64,000 bases of DNA from an uncultured Microbacterium sp. GTDB lineage: Bacteria > Actinomycetota > Actinomycetes > Actinomycetales > Microbacteriaceae. The stretch is taken from positions 227,664-291,663 of the forward strand of contig CAJYHN010000001.1 in the NCBI GenBank assembly GCA_913774665.1. Reading direction: 5' to 3'. Under the pieces are notes generated by a model, which had not been told where the DNA came from, searched no databases, and saw only the letters and a program-made list of their open reading frames with translations. Of the stretch, positions 38,478-47,887 are shown one piece after another. Every line of letters starts with the position of its first letter. Within the stretch, counting starts at the first letter, position 1. A program made the translations under genes and the position numbers.

Positions 38478-41400
38478 GTCGTCGACTGGTACGCGCGCAC
38501 CTTCACCGCGCGCCACGGGCCGATGGGGTTGCCGCTCCACCGCGAACCGACCGGGACGGTCTCGCCACGCATGACGAGCGAGGCGGGACCCACGGTCGCG
38601 TGCGCGCCGAGGGTGGAGGCGGGGAGGACGACGCTGTGCGGCCCGAGGGTCGACCCCGGCTCCAGCTCGACGGTATCCATACTCATGATTCGATCATGGA
38701 ACAGGTGCGTCTGCACCACGCATCCGCGGTTGACGGTTGACGCGTCGCCCAAAGTGACGAGGTCGGGTTCGGGCAACCAGTAGCTGTCGCACCACACGCC
38801 ACGACCGATCTTCGCGCCGAGGCTCCGCAGCCAGACGGCGAGCGCCGGGGTTCCCGCCGCCGCGCGCGCGAACCACGGGGCCGCGACCATCTCGGTGAAG
38901 GTGTCCGACACCTCGGTGCGCCAGACGAAACTCGACCACAGCGGCTGCTCCCCCGCGCGGATCACGCCGACGATGGCCCACTTCGCCGCGGTCGAGACCC
39001 CCGCGGCGACGGCCCCCGCCGCGAGCAGCACGACGCCCGACAAAAGTAGCGCCCACACCGGACCGAGGGTGTCCCAGAGTGCGGCGAGCGCGAAGATCAC
39101 GCCGAGGCCGATCGCGCAGGTGACGACGACCGGCACGAAGCGGCAGAGCTCCCACAGGGTCCGCGCGAGACGCAGGCTCGCGGTCGGTCGGTAGGTGCGC
39201 GACTCGTCGCCCTCCGCCGAGAGCCGGCGAAGACGCACGGCGGGCGAGCCCAACCATGACGATCCCGCCTTGGCCTTCACCGGGGCCGCGGACAGGACGG
39301 CGACCAGCCCGTCCCGCGGAACGCGGTGACCGGGCGCGGCCATTCCGGAGTTTCCGAGGAAGGCGCGCTTGCCGATCCGCACGGGCCCGAGGCGCATCCA
39401 CCCCGCGCGAAGCTCGTACGACGCGACCATCGTGTCATCGGCGAGGAACGCTCCGTCTTCGATACGCGTCATCGACGGAATCAGAAGGACCGTCGAGGCC
39501 TCGACGTCGTGCCCGACGCGCGCACCCAGCAGGCGCAGCCACACCGGGGTGAAGAGCGAGGAGTAGAGGGGGAAGAGCACCGTGCGGGCGGCATCCAGGA
39601 GTCTTTCGATCGTCCACGCCTGCCACGCCACGCGGCTGCGCACCGGGTGGGTGCCCTCGGTGAGACCGATCGACATCACGCGCACGAGAAGGACGACGGA
39701 TGCCGCGAACACCAGGCCTGCGACGGCGACACCCGGGACGAGCCAGACGAAGGCGCCCGCGGCCGCGTGGCCGAGATCGTCCGCCCCGCGGATCCCCTGC
39801 GCGACGACGAGGCCGCCGACGGCGAAGGAGGCGAGCGGAAGAAGAGCGAGCACCACCGCCGATGCCGCATAGGCCCACAGCCAACGGGTGGGCGCCGGGG
39901 GCCGCTGCGTGGGCCATCCCTTCGCCGTCCCGCCCACGCGGACGGCGGGCGACCCCGCCCACGACTGGTCCGCCTTGACGCGTCCGAAGACGGCTGAGCC
40001 CGGCGCGATCTCGGCGCGGCGACCGATGCGGGTGCCGGGCGCCAGCGTCGAGCGAGCGCCGACCGTGGCATCGGCGCCGATGCGCAGGTCGCCGATGCGG
40101 ACGAGGTCGCCGTCGATCCAGTACCCGGTCAGGTCGACCTCGGGCTCGATCGAGGCCCCGTCGCCGACGACGAGCATCCCCGTGACGGGAGGCAACGCGT
40201 GCAGGTCGACGTTCCGACCGATCCGCGCGCCCAGAGCGCGGGCGTAGTACGACACCCAGGGGGCTCCGGCCAGCCCCACGGCATCCACCTGATCGGCGAT
40301 CTGCTCGGCGAGCCAGAGCCGGATGTGCACCCACCCGCCCCGCGGATAGTCGCCGGGGCGCACGCCCGAGAGAAGGAGTCGAGCGGATGCCACGGCGATG
40401 GCCATGCGCCCGAACGGCGTCGCGAAGACGAGGAGGCCGACGACGAGGACGGGCCAGGGCACCGAGGGCAGCACGTCGAATCCGGGGACGACCTGGAGGA
40501 TCGCCGAGGCCGTGAGCAGGTACAGCAACCACCGCACACCCGAGAGGATGAACAGCGGAGCGCCGAGAAGGGTCTGCGCCCACTGGGTGGTGCGCGGCGT
40601 CGGTTCGGCGCGGTGGAAGGCGGCGGGCGTCTCGTCGGAGAGCTGGGGCCCGAGCGCCTTGGCCATCGCCCCGAGGCGCGGCACGTCGTAGATGTCGGCG
40701 ACCGAGAACTCCGGCACCCGTGCCCGGATGCGCGAGACCAGCTGCGCGGCGGCGAGCGACCCCCCACCGAGATCGAAGAAGTCGGCCTTGCGCTCGGTGA
40801 CCGGAATGCCCAGGACGGCCTGCCACTGCTCGGCCAACCACGCCTCGTCGACGGAGAAGTCCGTCGCGGCGGGGGCCTCCACCCCCGGGAGGGGCCACGG
40901 GAGGGCCGCGCGGTCGACCTTGCCCGAGGTGCGGACCGGCAGGGAGTCCACCACGCCCAGGAGGGGGATGGTCGCGGCCGGGAGGCGCTCCGCGAGAGCC
41001 GCACGAGCCGCGCCGCGATCGAGCTCGGCGCCGACCTCCATCACGAGGTAGCCGACGAGGACCGGCACCCCCGCTTCGGTGGTCCGCACGGCCACGGTCG
41101 CCGCGCTCACGTCCGGAAGATCCTGCAGGGCCGATTCGACCTCGCCGAGCTCGATCCGGCGGCCGCCCACCTTGACCTGATCGTCCGCGCGCCCCTGGAA
41201 CACCAGGCCTTCGCGCTCGAAGCGCACGAGGTCTCCCGAGCGGTAGGCGCGCTCCCACCCGAGGGTCGGCATCGGCGCGTACTTCTCAACGTCCTTCGCG
41301 GGATCGAGGTACCGGGCGAGGCCGACACCGCCGATGATCAGCTCGCCGACCGCTCCCTCGGCGACGGGGAGTCCCTCGGCATCCACCACCGCGAGGGCCC

Positions 41401-42412
41401 ATCCGTCGAGGGGCAGACCGATGCGCACGGGCAGAGAGCCGTCGAGCGGAGCGGCGCACGCGACGACGGTGGCCTCGGTCGGGCCATAGGTGTTCCAGAC
41501 CTCACGCCCCTCGGCCACGAGGCGAGCGGCGAGTTCGGGCGGACACGCCTCTCCGCCGAAGATCAGCAGGCGCACGTTCTCGATCGAGTCGGCGGGCCAC
41601 ATCGCGGCGAGGGTCGGAACGGTGGAGACGACCGTGATCCCCTGGCGCAGCAGCCACGGCGCAAGGTCCTCCCCCGAGCGCACGAGAGAACGAGGAGCCG
41701 GCACGAGGCACGCTCCGTGTCCCCAGGCGAGCCACATCTCCTCGCACGAGGCGTCGAACGCGACCGACAACCCGGCCAGCACGCGGTCGCCGGGGCCGAG
41801 CGGCTCGTCCTGCAGGAAGATCCGTCCCTCCGCCTCGACGAACGCCGCCGCGGAGCGGTGCGACACCGCCACCCCCTTGGGAACGCCGGTCGATCCCGAG
41901 GTGAAGATGATCCACGCGTCGTCGTCGATCGTGGGCGGGTCGACGAGGGGGATGGCGCTCGTGCGGGGGTGCGGCGCCGCTCCGTCGTAGAGGCGGACGA
42001 GATCACCCTCGGTCGCGACGAATTCCCCCTCGCCCGCGACGATCCCGCGCACCCCTGCTTCGCCGAATACCAGGCGCGCGCGCTCGTCGGGGTCATCGGC
42101 GTCGACCGGCACGTACGCGGCGCCAGCCGCCATGACCGCGAGGATCGAGACGTACAGTTCCTTCGACCCGGAAGGCATGCGCACGCCCACGCGGTCGCCC
42201 CGGCGCACTCCTGCCTCCTGCAGCGCAGCTGCCGTCCGCCAGACCCGCGCGAGCAGTTCGCGGTAGCTGAGCGCTCCCGATCCGTCATCGATCGCGGAGG
42301 CCTCCGGATGCCGAGAGGCGACGTCGGTGAGGATGTCGATGAGGGTGCGCGCGGGAGCCGCAGCCTCCGTTCGGTCGAGCGGGGCCTGAGCTGCGGAAGC
42401 GGAGGTCGTCAC
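38474..42412 (-). CDS. Pls/PosA-type NRPS-like membrane synthetase
   Basis: 1,312 residues. Adenylation domain (about 25-520) with A3 IIFTSGSTGVPKG, A4 FDASCEEMW, A5 NTYGPTEAT, A7 YRSGDLV; carrier domain with the phosphopantetheine Ser in FFDLGGGSLAAAQL (about 545); then six TM helices separating three soluble domains of tandem type (left-handed beta-helix/condensation-like). This is the exact layout of Streptomyces Pls, which makes epsilon-poly-L-lysine. An eye alignment gives A-domain code D-A-E-S-I-G-T-V-V-K, close to the lysine code D-A-E-S-I-G-S-V-C-K reported for BacB. GTG start; a single GTTCACC lies just upstream. Product predicted, not shown. Confidence 0.88.
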   Translation of the reverse strand: MTTSASAAQAPLDRTEAAAPARTLIDILTDVASRHPEASAIDDGSGALSYRELLARVWRTAAALQEAGVRRGDRVGVRMPSGSKELYVSILAVMAAGAAYVPVDADDPDERARLVFGEAGVRGIVAGEGEFVATEGDLVRLYDGAAPHPRTSAIPLVDPPTIDDDAWIIFTSGSTGVPKGVAVSHRSAAAFVEAEGRIFLQDEPLGPGDRVLAGLSVAFDASCEEMWLAWGHGACLVPAPRSLVRSGEDLAPWLLRQGITVVSTVPTLAAMWPADSIENVRLLIFGGEACPPELAARLVAEGREVWNTYGPTEATVVACAAPLDGSLPVRIGLPLDGWALAVVDAEGLPVAEGAVGELIIGGVGLARYLDPAKDVEKYAPMPTLGWERAYRSGDLVRFEREGLVFQGRADDQVKVGGRRIELGEVESALQDLPDVSAATVAVRTTEAGVPVLVGYLVMEVGAELDRGAARAALAERLPAATIPLLGVVDSLPVRTSGKVDRAALPWPLPGVEAPAATDFSVDEAWLAEQWQAVLGIPVTERKADFFDLGGGSLAAAQLVSRIRARVPEFSVADIYDVPRLGAMAKALGPQLSDETPAAFHRAEPTPRTTQWAQTLLGAPLFILSGVRWLLYLLTASAILQVVPGFDVLPSVPWPVLVVGLLVFATPFGRMAIAVASARLLLSGVRPGDYPRGGWVHIRLWLAEQIADQVDAVGLAGAPWVSYYARALGARIGRNVDLHALPPVTGMLVVGDGASIEPEVDLTGYWIDGDLVRIGDLRIGADATVGARSTLAPGTRIGRRAEIAPGSAVFGRVKADQSWAGSPAVRVGGTAKGWPTQRPPAPTRWLWAYAASAVVLALLPLASFAVGGLVVAQGIRGADDLGHAAAGAFVWLVPGVAVAGLVFAASVVLLVRVMSIGLTEGTHPVRSRVAWQAWTIERLLDAARTVLFPLYSSLFTPVWLRLLGARVGHDVEASTVLLIPSMTRIEDGAFLADDTMVASYELRAGWMRLGPVRIGKRAFLGNSGMAAPGHRVPRDGLVAVLSAAPVKAKAGSSWLGSPAVRLRRLSAEGDESRTYRPTASLRLARTLWELCRFVPVVVTCAIGLGVIFALAALWDTLGPVWALLLSGVVLLAAGAVAAGVSTAAKWAIVGVIRAGEQPLWSSFVWRTEVSDTFTEMVAAPWFARAAAGTPALAVWLRSLGAKIGRGVWCDSYWLPEPDLVTLGDASTVNRGCVVQTHLFHDRIMSMDTVELEPGSTLGPHSVVLPASTLGAHATVGPASLVMRGETVPVGSRWSGNPIGPWRAVKVRAYQSTT

Positions 42413-42463
42413 GGAGGTGAACAGTACAACGCCCAGGAAAACACCCCGGAACGGCCGCCCCGG

Positions 42464-42485
42464 TTCACCTTCCGTTCACCCGTGC
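42464..42485 (+). promoter_or_regulatory. PHO box before pstS
   Basis: Two exact GTTCACC units at 42464 and 42475, 11 bases apart, the textbook actinobacterial PHO box. Further GTTTACC and GTTCACG units stand at 42510 and 42517. Confidence 0.85.
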
Positions 42486-42571
42486 AACGCAGTCTGTTAT
42501 CCGTCGCTGTTTACCGTTCACGACGAACCCTGCACCGGGTTCCTGTTCCCGACATGCGAAGGATTCACACC

Positions 42572-43699
42572 GTGAAGCTCTCCCGACTCGCCCAGCTGGG
42601 CACCGTGGCCGCCGTGGCCTCCCTGACCCTCGCCGGCTGCGCCGGCCCCTCGGGCTCCGGCGACGCCGCGGGCTCGACCCCCTCGTCGACCTCGTCCGAC
42701 GTCGCTTTCACGATCGACTCGAACCTCTCGGGCACGATCACCGCGGGTGGCTCGAGCGCCCAGGCCAACGCGCAGGCCGCGTGGACCAGCGCCTACAACG
42801 CCCAGGCCAAGGGCGTCACCATCAACTACGACAAGTCGCAGGGCTCCGGCGGTGGCGTCACCAACTTCCTCAGCGGCGCGTACGACTTCGCCGGCTCCGA
42901 CTCGCCGCTGAACGCGGACCAGACGGCTCAGTCCAAGGCCCTCTGCACCGACGGTGGCGTCAACATCCCCGTCTACCTCGACGGCGTGGCCATCATCTTC
43001 AACATCCCCGGCGTCACGAGCCTGAAGCTCTCGGGCGAGACGATCGCGAAGATCTTCGCTCTGCAGATCACCGACTGGTCCGACCCGGCCATCACCAAGG
43101 ACAACGGCACGGCCCTCACCGCCGGCCCCATCACGACCGTCGCACGTTCGGACGGCTCGGGCACCACCACCAACTTCACCAACTACCTCGCCGCGACCCA
43201 GTCGTCGGTGTGGACCTCCCCGGCCGGCAAGGACTGGCCGATCGAGGGCAACGTGTCGAAGCAGAAGGGTGGCTCGGGTGTCGTCGAGGCCGTCAAGGCC
43301 GGCTCCGGAACCATCGGCTACGCCGACCACTCCGCCATCGGCAGCCTGAACGCCGCATCGATCATCCAGGACGGCACCGCCATCGCGTTCAGCCCCGAGG
43401 CCGTCACCGCGACCTTCGCGGCCGCCGCGGTCGACGCCAGCAACGGTGTCACCGGCGACCTGTCGAAGAAGTTCGACTACTCGAAGCTGACCGCTGAGAC
43501 GTACCCGATCCCGCTCGTGTCGTACGCGATCACCTGCACCACGTTCAAGGACGCCAAGCAGTCCGAGCTCGTCAAGTCGTACCTCGGCTTCGTGACCAGC
43601 ACGCTCGGCCAGCAGGTCGCGGCCAAGAACGCCGGCTCCGCGCCGCTGCCCGACTCGGTGCTCTCGGCTGCCGCCGAGACCCTCGCGTCGATCAAGTAA
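42572..43699 (+). CDS. pstS: Phosphate-binding lipoprotein PstS
   Basis: 375 residues: lipoprotein signal peptide with lipobox LAGC, then the type II periplasmic-binding-protein fold; the phosphate-binding pattern GGSSAQ..A..AW and SDGSGTT and FAGSD blocks are visible. Captures phosphate outside the membrane for PstCAB. GTG at 42572 preferred (GAAGGA eight bases upstream) over the in-frame ATG at 42554. Confidence 0.95.
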   Translation: MKLSRLAQLGTVAAVASLTLAGCAGPSGSGDAAGSTPSSTSSDVAFTIDSNLSGTITAGGSSAQANAQAAWTSAYNAQAKGVTINYDKSQGSGGGVTNFLSGAYDFAGSDSPLNADQTAQSKALCTDGGVNIPVYLDGVAIIFNIPGVTSLKLSGETIAKIFALQITDWSDPAITKDNGTALTAGPITTVARSDGSGTTTNFTNYLAATQSSVWTSPAGKDWPIEGNVSKQKGGSGVVEAVKAGSGTIGYADHSAIGSLNAASIIQDGTAIAFSPEAVTATFAAAAVDASNGVTGDLSKKFDYSKLTAETYPIPLVSYAITCTTFKDAKQSELVKSYLGFVTSTLGQQVAAKNAGSAPLPDSVLSAAAETLASIK

Positions 43700-43714
43700 A
43701 CATCTCGTCGGACT

Positions 43715-43749
43715 CGGCCCGGCCCGCACCTCGCGTGCGGACCGGGCCG
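43715..43749 (+). terminator. Hairpin between pstS and pstC
   Basis: CGGCCCGG and CCGCAC pair with CCGGGCCG and GTGCGG around CTCGC, one mismatch. Placed 16 bp after the pstS stop; it probably attenuates or stabilises the transcript so that pstS is made in excess. Confidence 0.7.
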
Positions 43750-43826
43750 GGCTGATCGGAGCGGTCGACCAGCTCGAACGCTCCGCTGAGCCAGCATCCT
43801 CAGAGAACACCCGATCGAGGAGAACC

Positions 43827-43862
43827 ATGACCCGTGCCGAGCGTGAGGTCCCCCGTGACTGA
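43827..43862 (+). CDS. Possible 11-codon leader ORF before pstC
   Basis: ATG with an ideal Shine-Dalgarno (GAGGAG, four bases upstream) reads M-T-R-A-E-R-E-V-P-R-D then TGA at 43860, overlapping the GTG starts of pstC in another frame. Confidence 0.3.
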   Translation: MTRAEREVPRD

Positions 43863-44874
43863 CACCGTCGCTGACACAGAGACCGCCCCGTCCTCCCCTC
43901 CCCCGCCTCGGACGTCGATCATCGGCAAGCGCCGTGTCGGCGACTCGGTCTTCCTGGGTCTGTCGACCACGGCCGCCGTGTCGATCATGATCATCCTCGC
44001 CGGGGTCGCGATCTTCCTGATCATCCGCGGCATCCCCGCGATCACCGGCAACTGGACCGAGGGCGACCTCGCCGGTTACCAGAACGGCAGCTGGACCAAC
44101 TTCTGGGAGTACGTCGGTCCGCTGCTGTTCGGCAGCATCTGGGCCGCGCTCATCGCCATGGTCGTCGGCACGCCGGTCGCCATCGGCATCGCGCTGTTCA
44201 TCTCGCACTACGCGCCGCGTCGGATCGCCGGCTTCCTCGGCTACATCGTCGATCTGCTGGCCGCCGTGCCCTCGATCGTCTTCGGCCTGTGGGGCATCAT
44301 CGTCATGCGCCCGCTGCTCGTGCCGGTCGGCGAGTTCCTCAACCAGTACCTGGGCTGGATCCCGCTCTTCCAGGGCCCGGTCTCGACCACGGGCTCGACG
44401 ATGTTCACCGGTGGGGTCGTCCTCGCCGTGATGATCCTCCCGATCGTCACCTCGATCACGCGCGAGATCTTCCTGCAGACCCCCCGCCTGCACGAAGAGG
44501 CTGCCCTCGCCCTGGGCGCCACGCGGTGGGAGATGATCCGCCTCGCGGTCTTCCCCTACGCCCGCAGCGGCATGGTCTCGGCCACGCTCCTCGGCCTCGG
44601 CCGTGCGCTCGGCGAGACGATGGCCATCGCGCTGATCGTCTCGCCCAGCCTGATCTACTCGGTGCTGCTGCTCACCGACGGGTACAACTCGCAGACCATC
44701 GCGGCCAACATCGCGCTGAACTTCCCGATCGCCACCGACCTCCAGCGCTCGGCGCTGATCGGTACCGGCCTCATGCTGTTCGTCGTCTCTCTCGCGGTGA
44801 ACATGCTCGCCCGCTACATCATCGGGGCGACCGGCCCCGGTGCGAAGGGTCGCAAGAAGGGCAAGCGCTCATGA
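43834..44874 (+). CDS. pstC: Phosphate ABC permease PstC
   Basis: 346 residues from GTG 43834 (alternative GTGs at 43843 and 43855). Six TM helices and the PBPsystem permease EAA-loop motif AALALGATRWEMIRLAVFP. Cytoplasmic-membrane partner of PstA. The best Shine-Dalgarno belongs to the ATG of the leader ORF, so the exact start is unsettled. Ends inside pstA (ATGA). Confidence 0.93.
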   Translation: MPSVRSPVTDTVADTETAPSSPPPPRTSIIGKRRVGDSVFLGLSTTAAVSIMIILAGVAIFLIIRGIPAITGNWTEGDLAGYQNGSWTNFWEYVGPLLFGSIWAALIAMVVGTPVAIGIALFISHYAPRRIAGFLGYIVDLLAAVPSIVFGLWGIIVMRPLLVPVGEFLNQYLGWIPLFQGPVSTTGSTMFTGGVVLAVMILPIVTSITREIFLQTPRLHEEAALALGATRWEMIRLAVFPYARSGMVSATLLGLGRALGETMAIALIVSPSLIYSVLLLTDGYNSQTIAANIALNFPIATDLQRSALIGTGLMLFVVSLAVNMLARYIIGATGPGAKGRKKGKRS

Positions 44875-45959
44875 CCGTCACTGCCCCCTCATCGTCGTCT
44901 CCCCTGGCCCTCACGAGCGGCCAGCTGCCCCGCTTCATCGAGCCTGCGCTTCTGGTCGGTGTGGCCGTCGTCGTCGCTGTCATCCAGCTCCTGATGGGCG
45001 GCATCAATGTCGCGACGTGGCTGATCCTCTCGGCGGTGCTGTACCTGATCGCGATCGGGGTCGGGTCCTCGATCGTCGAGAACCGCCGCAAGGCGGTGGA
45101 TCGCGTCGTCCGCGGCCTGGTGACCGTCGCCTTCCTGCTGGCGGTCGCGCCTCTCATCTCGACCCTGTGGACCGTGATCTCCAAGGGTCTCGCGGTGGTG
45201 AACTGGAGCTTCGTCACGCAGGTGGGCGGCACCGCCTTCAACCCCGACACCCTCGAGGTCGTCGCGACGGCGGGTGCCTGGCAGGCCATCACGGGCACGC
45301 TCATCATCACGGGTATCGCCGCCCTCATCTCGGTGCCGATCGGCGTCCTCGCCGCGGTCTACCTGGTCGAGTACGCGCAGCCGAACAACCCGCTGCGTCG
45401 AGCGATCACCTTCCTCGTCGATGTCATGACAGGCATCCCCTCGATCGTCGCCGGTCTGTTCGCGTTCTCGCTGTTCAGCCTGATCGTCGGTCCGAAGGCG
45501 TTCAGCGGGTTCTCGGCATCCATCGCCCTCTGCGTGCTGATGATCCCCATCGTCATCCGCTCCACCGAAGAGATGCTGCGCCTCGTCCCGGCCGACCTGC
45601 GCGAGGCTTCTCTCGCCCTGGGCGTGCCGCGCTCGGCGACCATCGTCAAGGTCGTGCTGCGCACCGCGGCCTCCGGAATCATCACGGGTGTCGTGCTGGC
45701 CGTGGCCCGCGTCGTCGGTGAGACGGCCCCGATCTTCATCGCGGCGAGCTTCACCGACAACTTCAACGCCAACCCTTTCGACGGCCCGATGCAGACCCTC
45801 CCCGTGATGGCCTACACCGCGTACAGCTTCCCCGGTCAGGACATCGACGCGTCCCAGGCGAACGCCTGGGGTGCGGCCTTCCTGCTCGTCGTCCTCGTCG
45901 TCATCTTCAACCTGATCGCCCGTATCGTGGCGGCGGTGTTCGCGCCCAAGGCGCGCTGA
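44871..45959 (+). CDS. pstA: Phosphate ABC permease PstA
   Basis: 362 residues, longer at the N-terminus than enteric PstA because of an extra TM pair (about 25-70). EAA motif [19 protein letters not shown] is present, and six further TM helices. ATGA overlap with pstC. Forms the channel with PstC. Confidence 0.95.
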   Translation: MTVTAPSSSSPLALTSGQLPRFIEPALLVGVAVVVAVIQLLMGGINVATWLILSAVLYLIAIGVGSSIVENRRKAVDRVVRGLVTVAFLLAVAPLISTLWTVISKGLAVVNWSFVTQVGGTAFNPDTLEVVATAGAWQAITGTLIITGIAALISVPIGVLAAVYLVEYAQPNNPLRRAITFLVDVMTGIPSIVAGLFAFSLFSLIVGPKAFSGFSASIALCVLMIPIVIRSTEEMLRLVPADLREASLALGVPRSATIVKVVLRTAASGIITGVVLAVARVVGETAPIFIAASFTDNFNANPFDGPMQTLPVMAYTAYSFPGQDIDASQANAWGAAFLLVVLVVIFNLIARIVAAVFAPKAR

Positions 45960-45979
45960 GCCCAGAAAGGCACTCACTC

Positions 45980-46759
45980 GTGTCCAAGAGCATCGAGGTC
46001 CAGGACCTCAACGTCTACTACAGCGACTTCCTCGCGGTCGAGGGCGTCTCGATCGACATCGAGCCCCGCTCGGTCACCGCCTTCATCGGCCCCTCGGGCT
46101 GCGGCAAGTCGACGTTCCTGCGCACGCTGAACCGCATGCACGAGGTCATCCCCGGCGGTCGCGTCGAGGGCCGGGTCCTGATCGACGGCGACGATCTCTA
46201 CGGCGCGGGCGTCGACCCCGTGCTCGTGCGTCGTCACGTCGGCATGGTCTTCCAGCGCCCCAACCCCTTCCCGACCATGTCGATCCGCGAGAACGTGCTG
46301 GCCGGCGCGAAGCTCAACGACAAGCGGATGGCGAAGAGCGACGCGGATGCCCTGGTCGAGAAGTCGCTGAGGGGCGCCAACCTCTGGAACGAGGTCAAGG
46401 ACCGTCTCGACAAGCCCGGCGGCGGACTCTCCGGCGGTCAGCAGCAGCGTCTGTGCATCGCACGCGCCATCGCCGTCTCTCCCGACGTGCTGCTGATGGA
46501 CGAGCCGTGCTCGGCTCTTGACCCGATCTCGACCTTCGCGATCGAAGAGCTGATCGGTGAGCTGAAGAGCGAGTACACCATCGTGATCGTGACGCACAAC
46601 ATGCAGCAGGCCTCGCGTGTGAGCGACAAGACGGCGTTCTTCAACATCGCCGGCACCGGCAAGCCCGGCAAGCTCATCGAGTACAACGACACCGCGTCGA
46701 TCTTCACCGCACCCAGCGTGCAGGCGACCGAGGACTACGTCTCGGGCCGCTTCGGATAA
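45980..46759 (+). CDS. pstB: Phosphate ABC ATPase PstB
   Basis: 259 residues: Walker [11 protein letters not shown]-loop QRPNPFP, signature LSGGQQQR, Walker B LLMDEP and H-loop THNMQQA, with the PstB-specific MARV-like C-terminus replaced by VSGRFG. Powers PstCA. GTG start with AAAGG 10 bases upstream. Last gene of pstSCAB. Confidence 0.96.
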   Translation: MSKSIEVQDLNVYYSDFLAVEGVSIDIEPRSVTAFIGPSGCGKSTFLRTLNRMHEVIPGGRVEGRVLIDGDDLYGAGVDPVLVRRHVGMVFQRPNPFPTMSIRENVLAGAKLNDKRMAKSDADALVEKSLRGANLWNEVKDRLDKPGGGLSGGQQQRLCIARAIAVSPDVLLMDEPCSALDPISTFAIEELIGELKSEYTIVIVTHNMQQASRVSDKTAFFNIAGTGKPGKLIEYNDTASIFTAPSVQATEDYVSGRFG

Positions 46760-46770
46760 GCAGTCCCGTG

Positions 46771-46798
46771 CGAAGGCCCCGCTTCGGCGGGGCCTTCG
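46771..46798. terminator. 12-bp hairpin with TTCG loop after pstB
   Basis: CGAAGGCCCCGC pairs with GCGGGGCCTTCG around TTCG; bidirectional between convergent pstB and pabC-like genes. Confidence 0.85.
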
Positions 46799-46814
46799 TC
46801 GTTCCGCGGACCGC

Positions 46815-47699
46815 TCAGTCGCGGGGGCCGAGCAGGTAGGCGTTCAGGTCGTCAGTGAAGGCGCGGTCCACCGGCACCTCGATCCCGTCGACGGACCGGA
46901 TCGGGGCGGCGAGCCGCACGCTCGACAGCAGCCACGCCGCATCCGCGGTGGTGAGGTCCTTCACCGGCACCGTCTCGTACGCCGTGGTGAAGCCTCGACG
47001 CTCGAGGTACGCGAACAGACTGAGCTGCGTCGTCCCGTGCAGGATGCCGGCCTGCGGCTCGGGTGTCACGAAGCGGTCCCCGACGCGGAGGACGACGGAT
47101 GCCGTGGGCGCCTCGAGCAGGTAGCCGTCGCTCGTGACGAACACGGCGTCGTCGGCGCCGCGGCGTTTCGCCTCGCGGATCGCGGCCATGTTGACGGCGT
47201 ACGACAGCGTCTTGGCCCCGAGCAGGAGCCAGGGAGCACGCGCGGGGACGTCGAGGGTGTAGCCGCGATCGAGGGTGGCGACAGCGACGCCGGTCGTTCG
47301 TCCCCTCGTGTTGTCGGGAGCGTCGGCGAGCGTGATCCACGCCGTCGGTGCGGGTCCGTCTTCGACGCCGCGGCTGAGCAGCAGCTTCATGACGTTCTCA
47401 CCCTCCCCGGCCTCGCGGGCCACGCGCTCGATCGCGACGCGCCACTGGGCGAGGTTCGGCGCGGGGAGGTCGCAGAGCGCCGCTGAATGCGCGAGGCGCG
47501 CGAGGTGCGGCCCGACCTCTTGCGGATGACCGTTGACGACGCCGAGGCTCTCGAACACCCCGTCTCCGCGCTGGGCGCTGAGCTCACCCACCCCGAGGGC
47601 GGGGAGGGAGGGATCGATCTCGTGAAGTGTGTCGCGGTAGTCGGTGCGTTCCTCGTCGGATGCCACGGGGTCGATCACGAGAGCGCAACGCCAAGCCAT
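46815..47699 (-). CDS. pabC: Class IV aminotransferase, aminodeoxychorismate lyase-like
   Basis: 294 residues, PLP fold-type IV. RGDGVFES near 45, catalytic Lys in LGAKTLSYAVN, and EAPTASVVL. It resembles 4-amino-4-deoxychorismate lyase (p-aminobenzoate for folate) but D-amino-acid or branched-chain aminotransferase activity cannot be excluded. TAGGCT is exactly 12 to 7 bases before the ATG. The 188 bp upstream (47700-47887) hold a weak GCCGCT/AGCGGC hairpin and no gene I can support. Confidence 0.8.
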   Translation of the reverse strand: MAWRCALVIDPVASDEERTDYRDTLHEIDPSLPALGVGELSAQRGDGVFESLGVVNGHPQEVGPHLARLAHSAALCDLPAPNLAQWRVAIERVAREAGEGENVMKLLLSRGVEDGPAPTAWITLADAPDNTRGRTTGVAVATLDRGYTLDVPARAPWLLLGAKTLSYAVNMAAIREAKRRGADDAVFVTSDGYLLEAPTASVVLRVGDRFVTPEPQAGILHGTTQLSLFAYLERRGFTTAYETVPVKDLTTADAAWLLSSVRLAAPIRSVDGIEVPVDRAFTDDLNAYLLGPRD

Positions 47700-47887
47700 G
47701 AACCGAGCCTACGCCGCACCGCCGACACGCCCGGGTCTTGTCAACCGGGCTGTTCGAGGGAATGTCCGAGGGCGGGGCTTGTTACACTTTCACAGCCGGG
47801 CCGCAGTAACCCCGGGCTCCATCTTCTGCCGCTATGAGCGGCCATGCGCCGAGAGGCGTTCTGCGGTCCGGCACCTTTCTTCTCCGC

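Noticed and set aside
47700-47887. Possible small RNA (CAGGTCAG recalls SRP RNA)
   Set aside because: No GGAA tetraloop or paired arms of a 4.5S RNA; only short hairpins.
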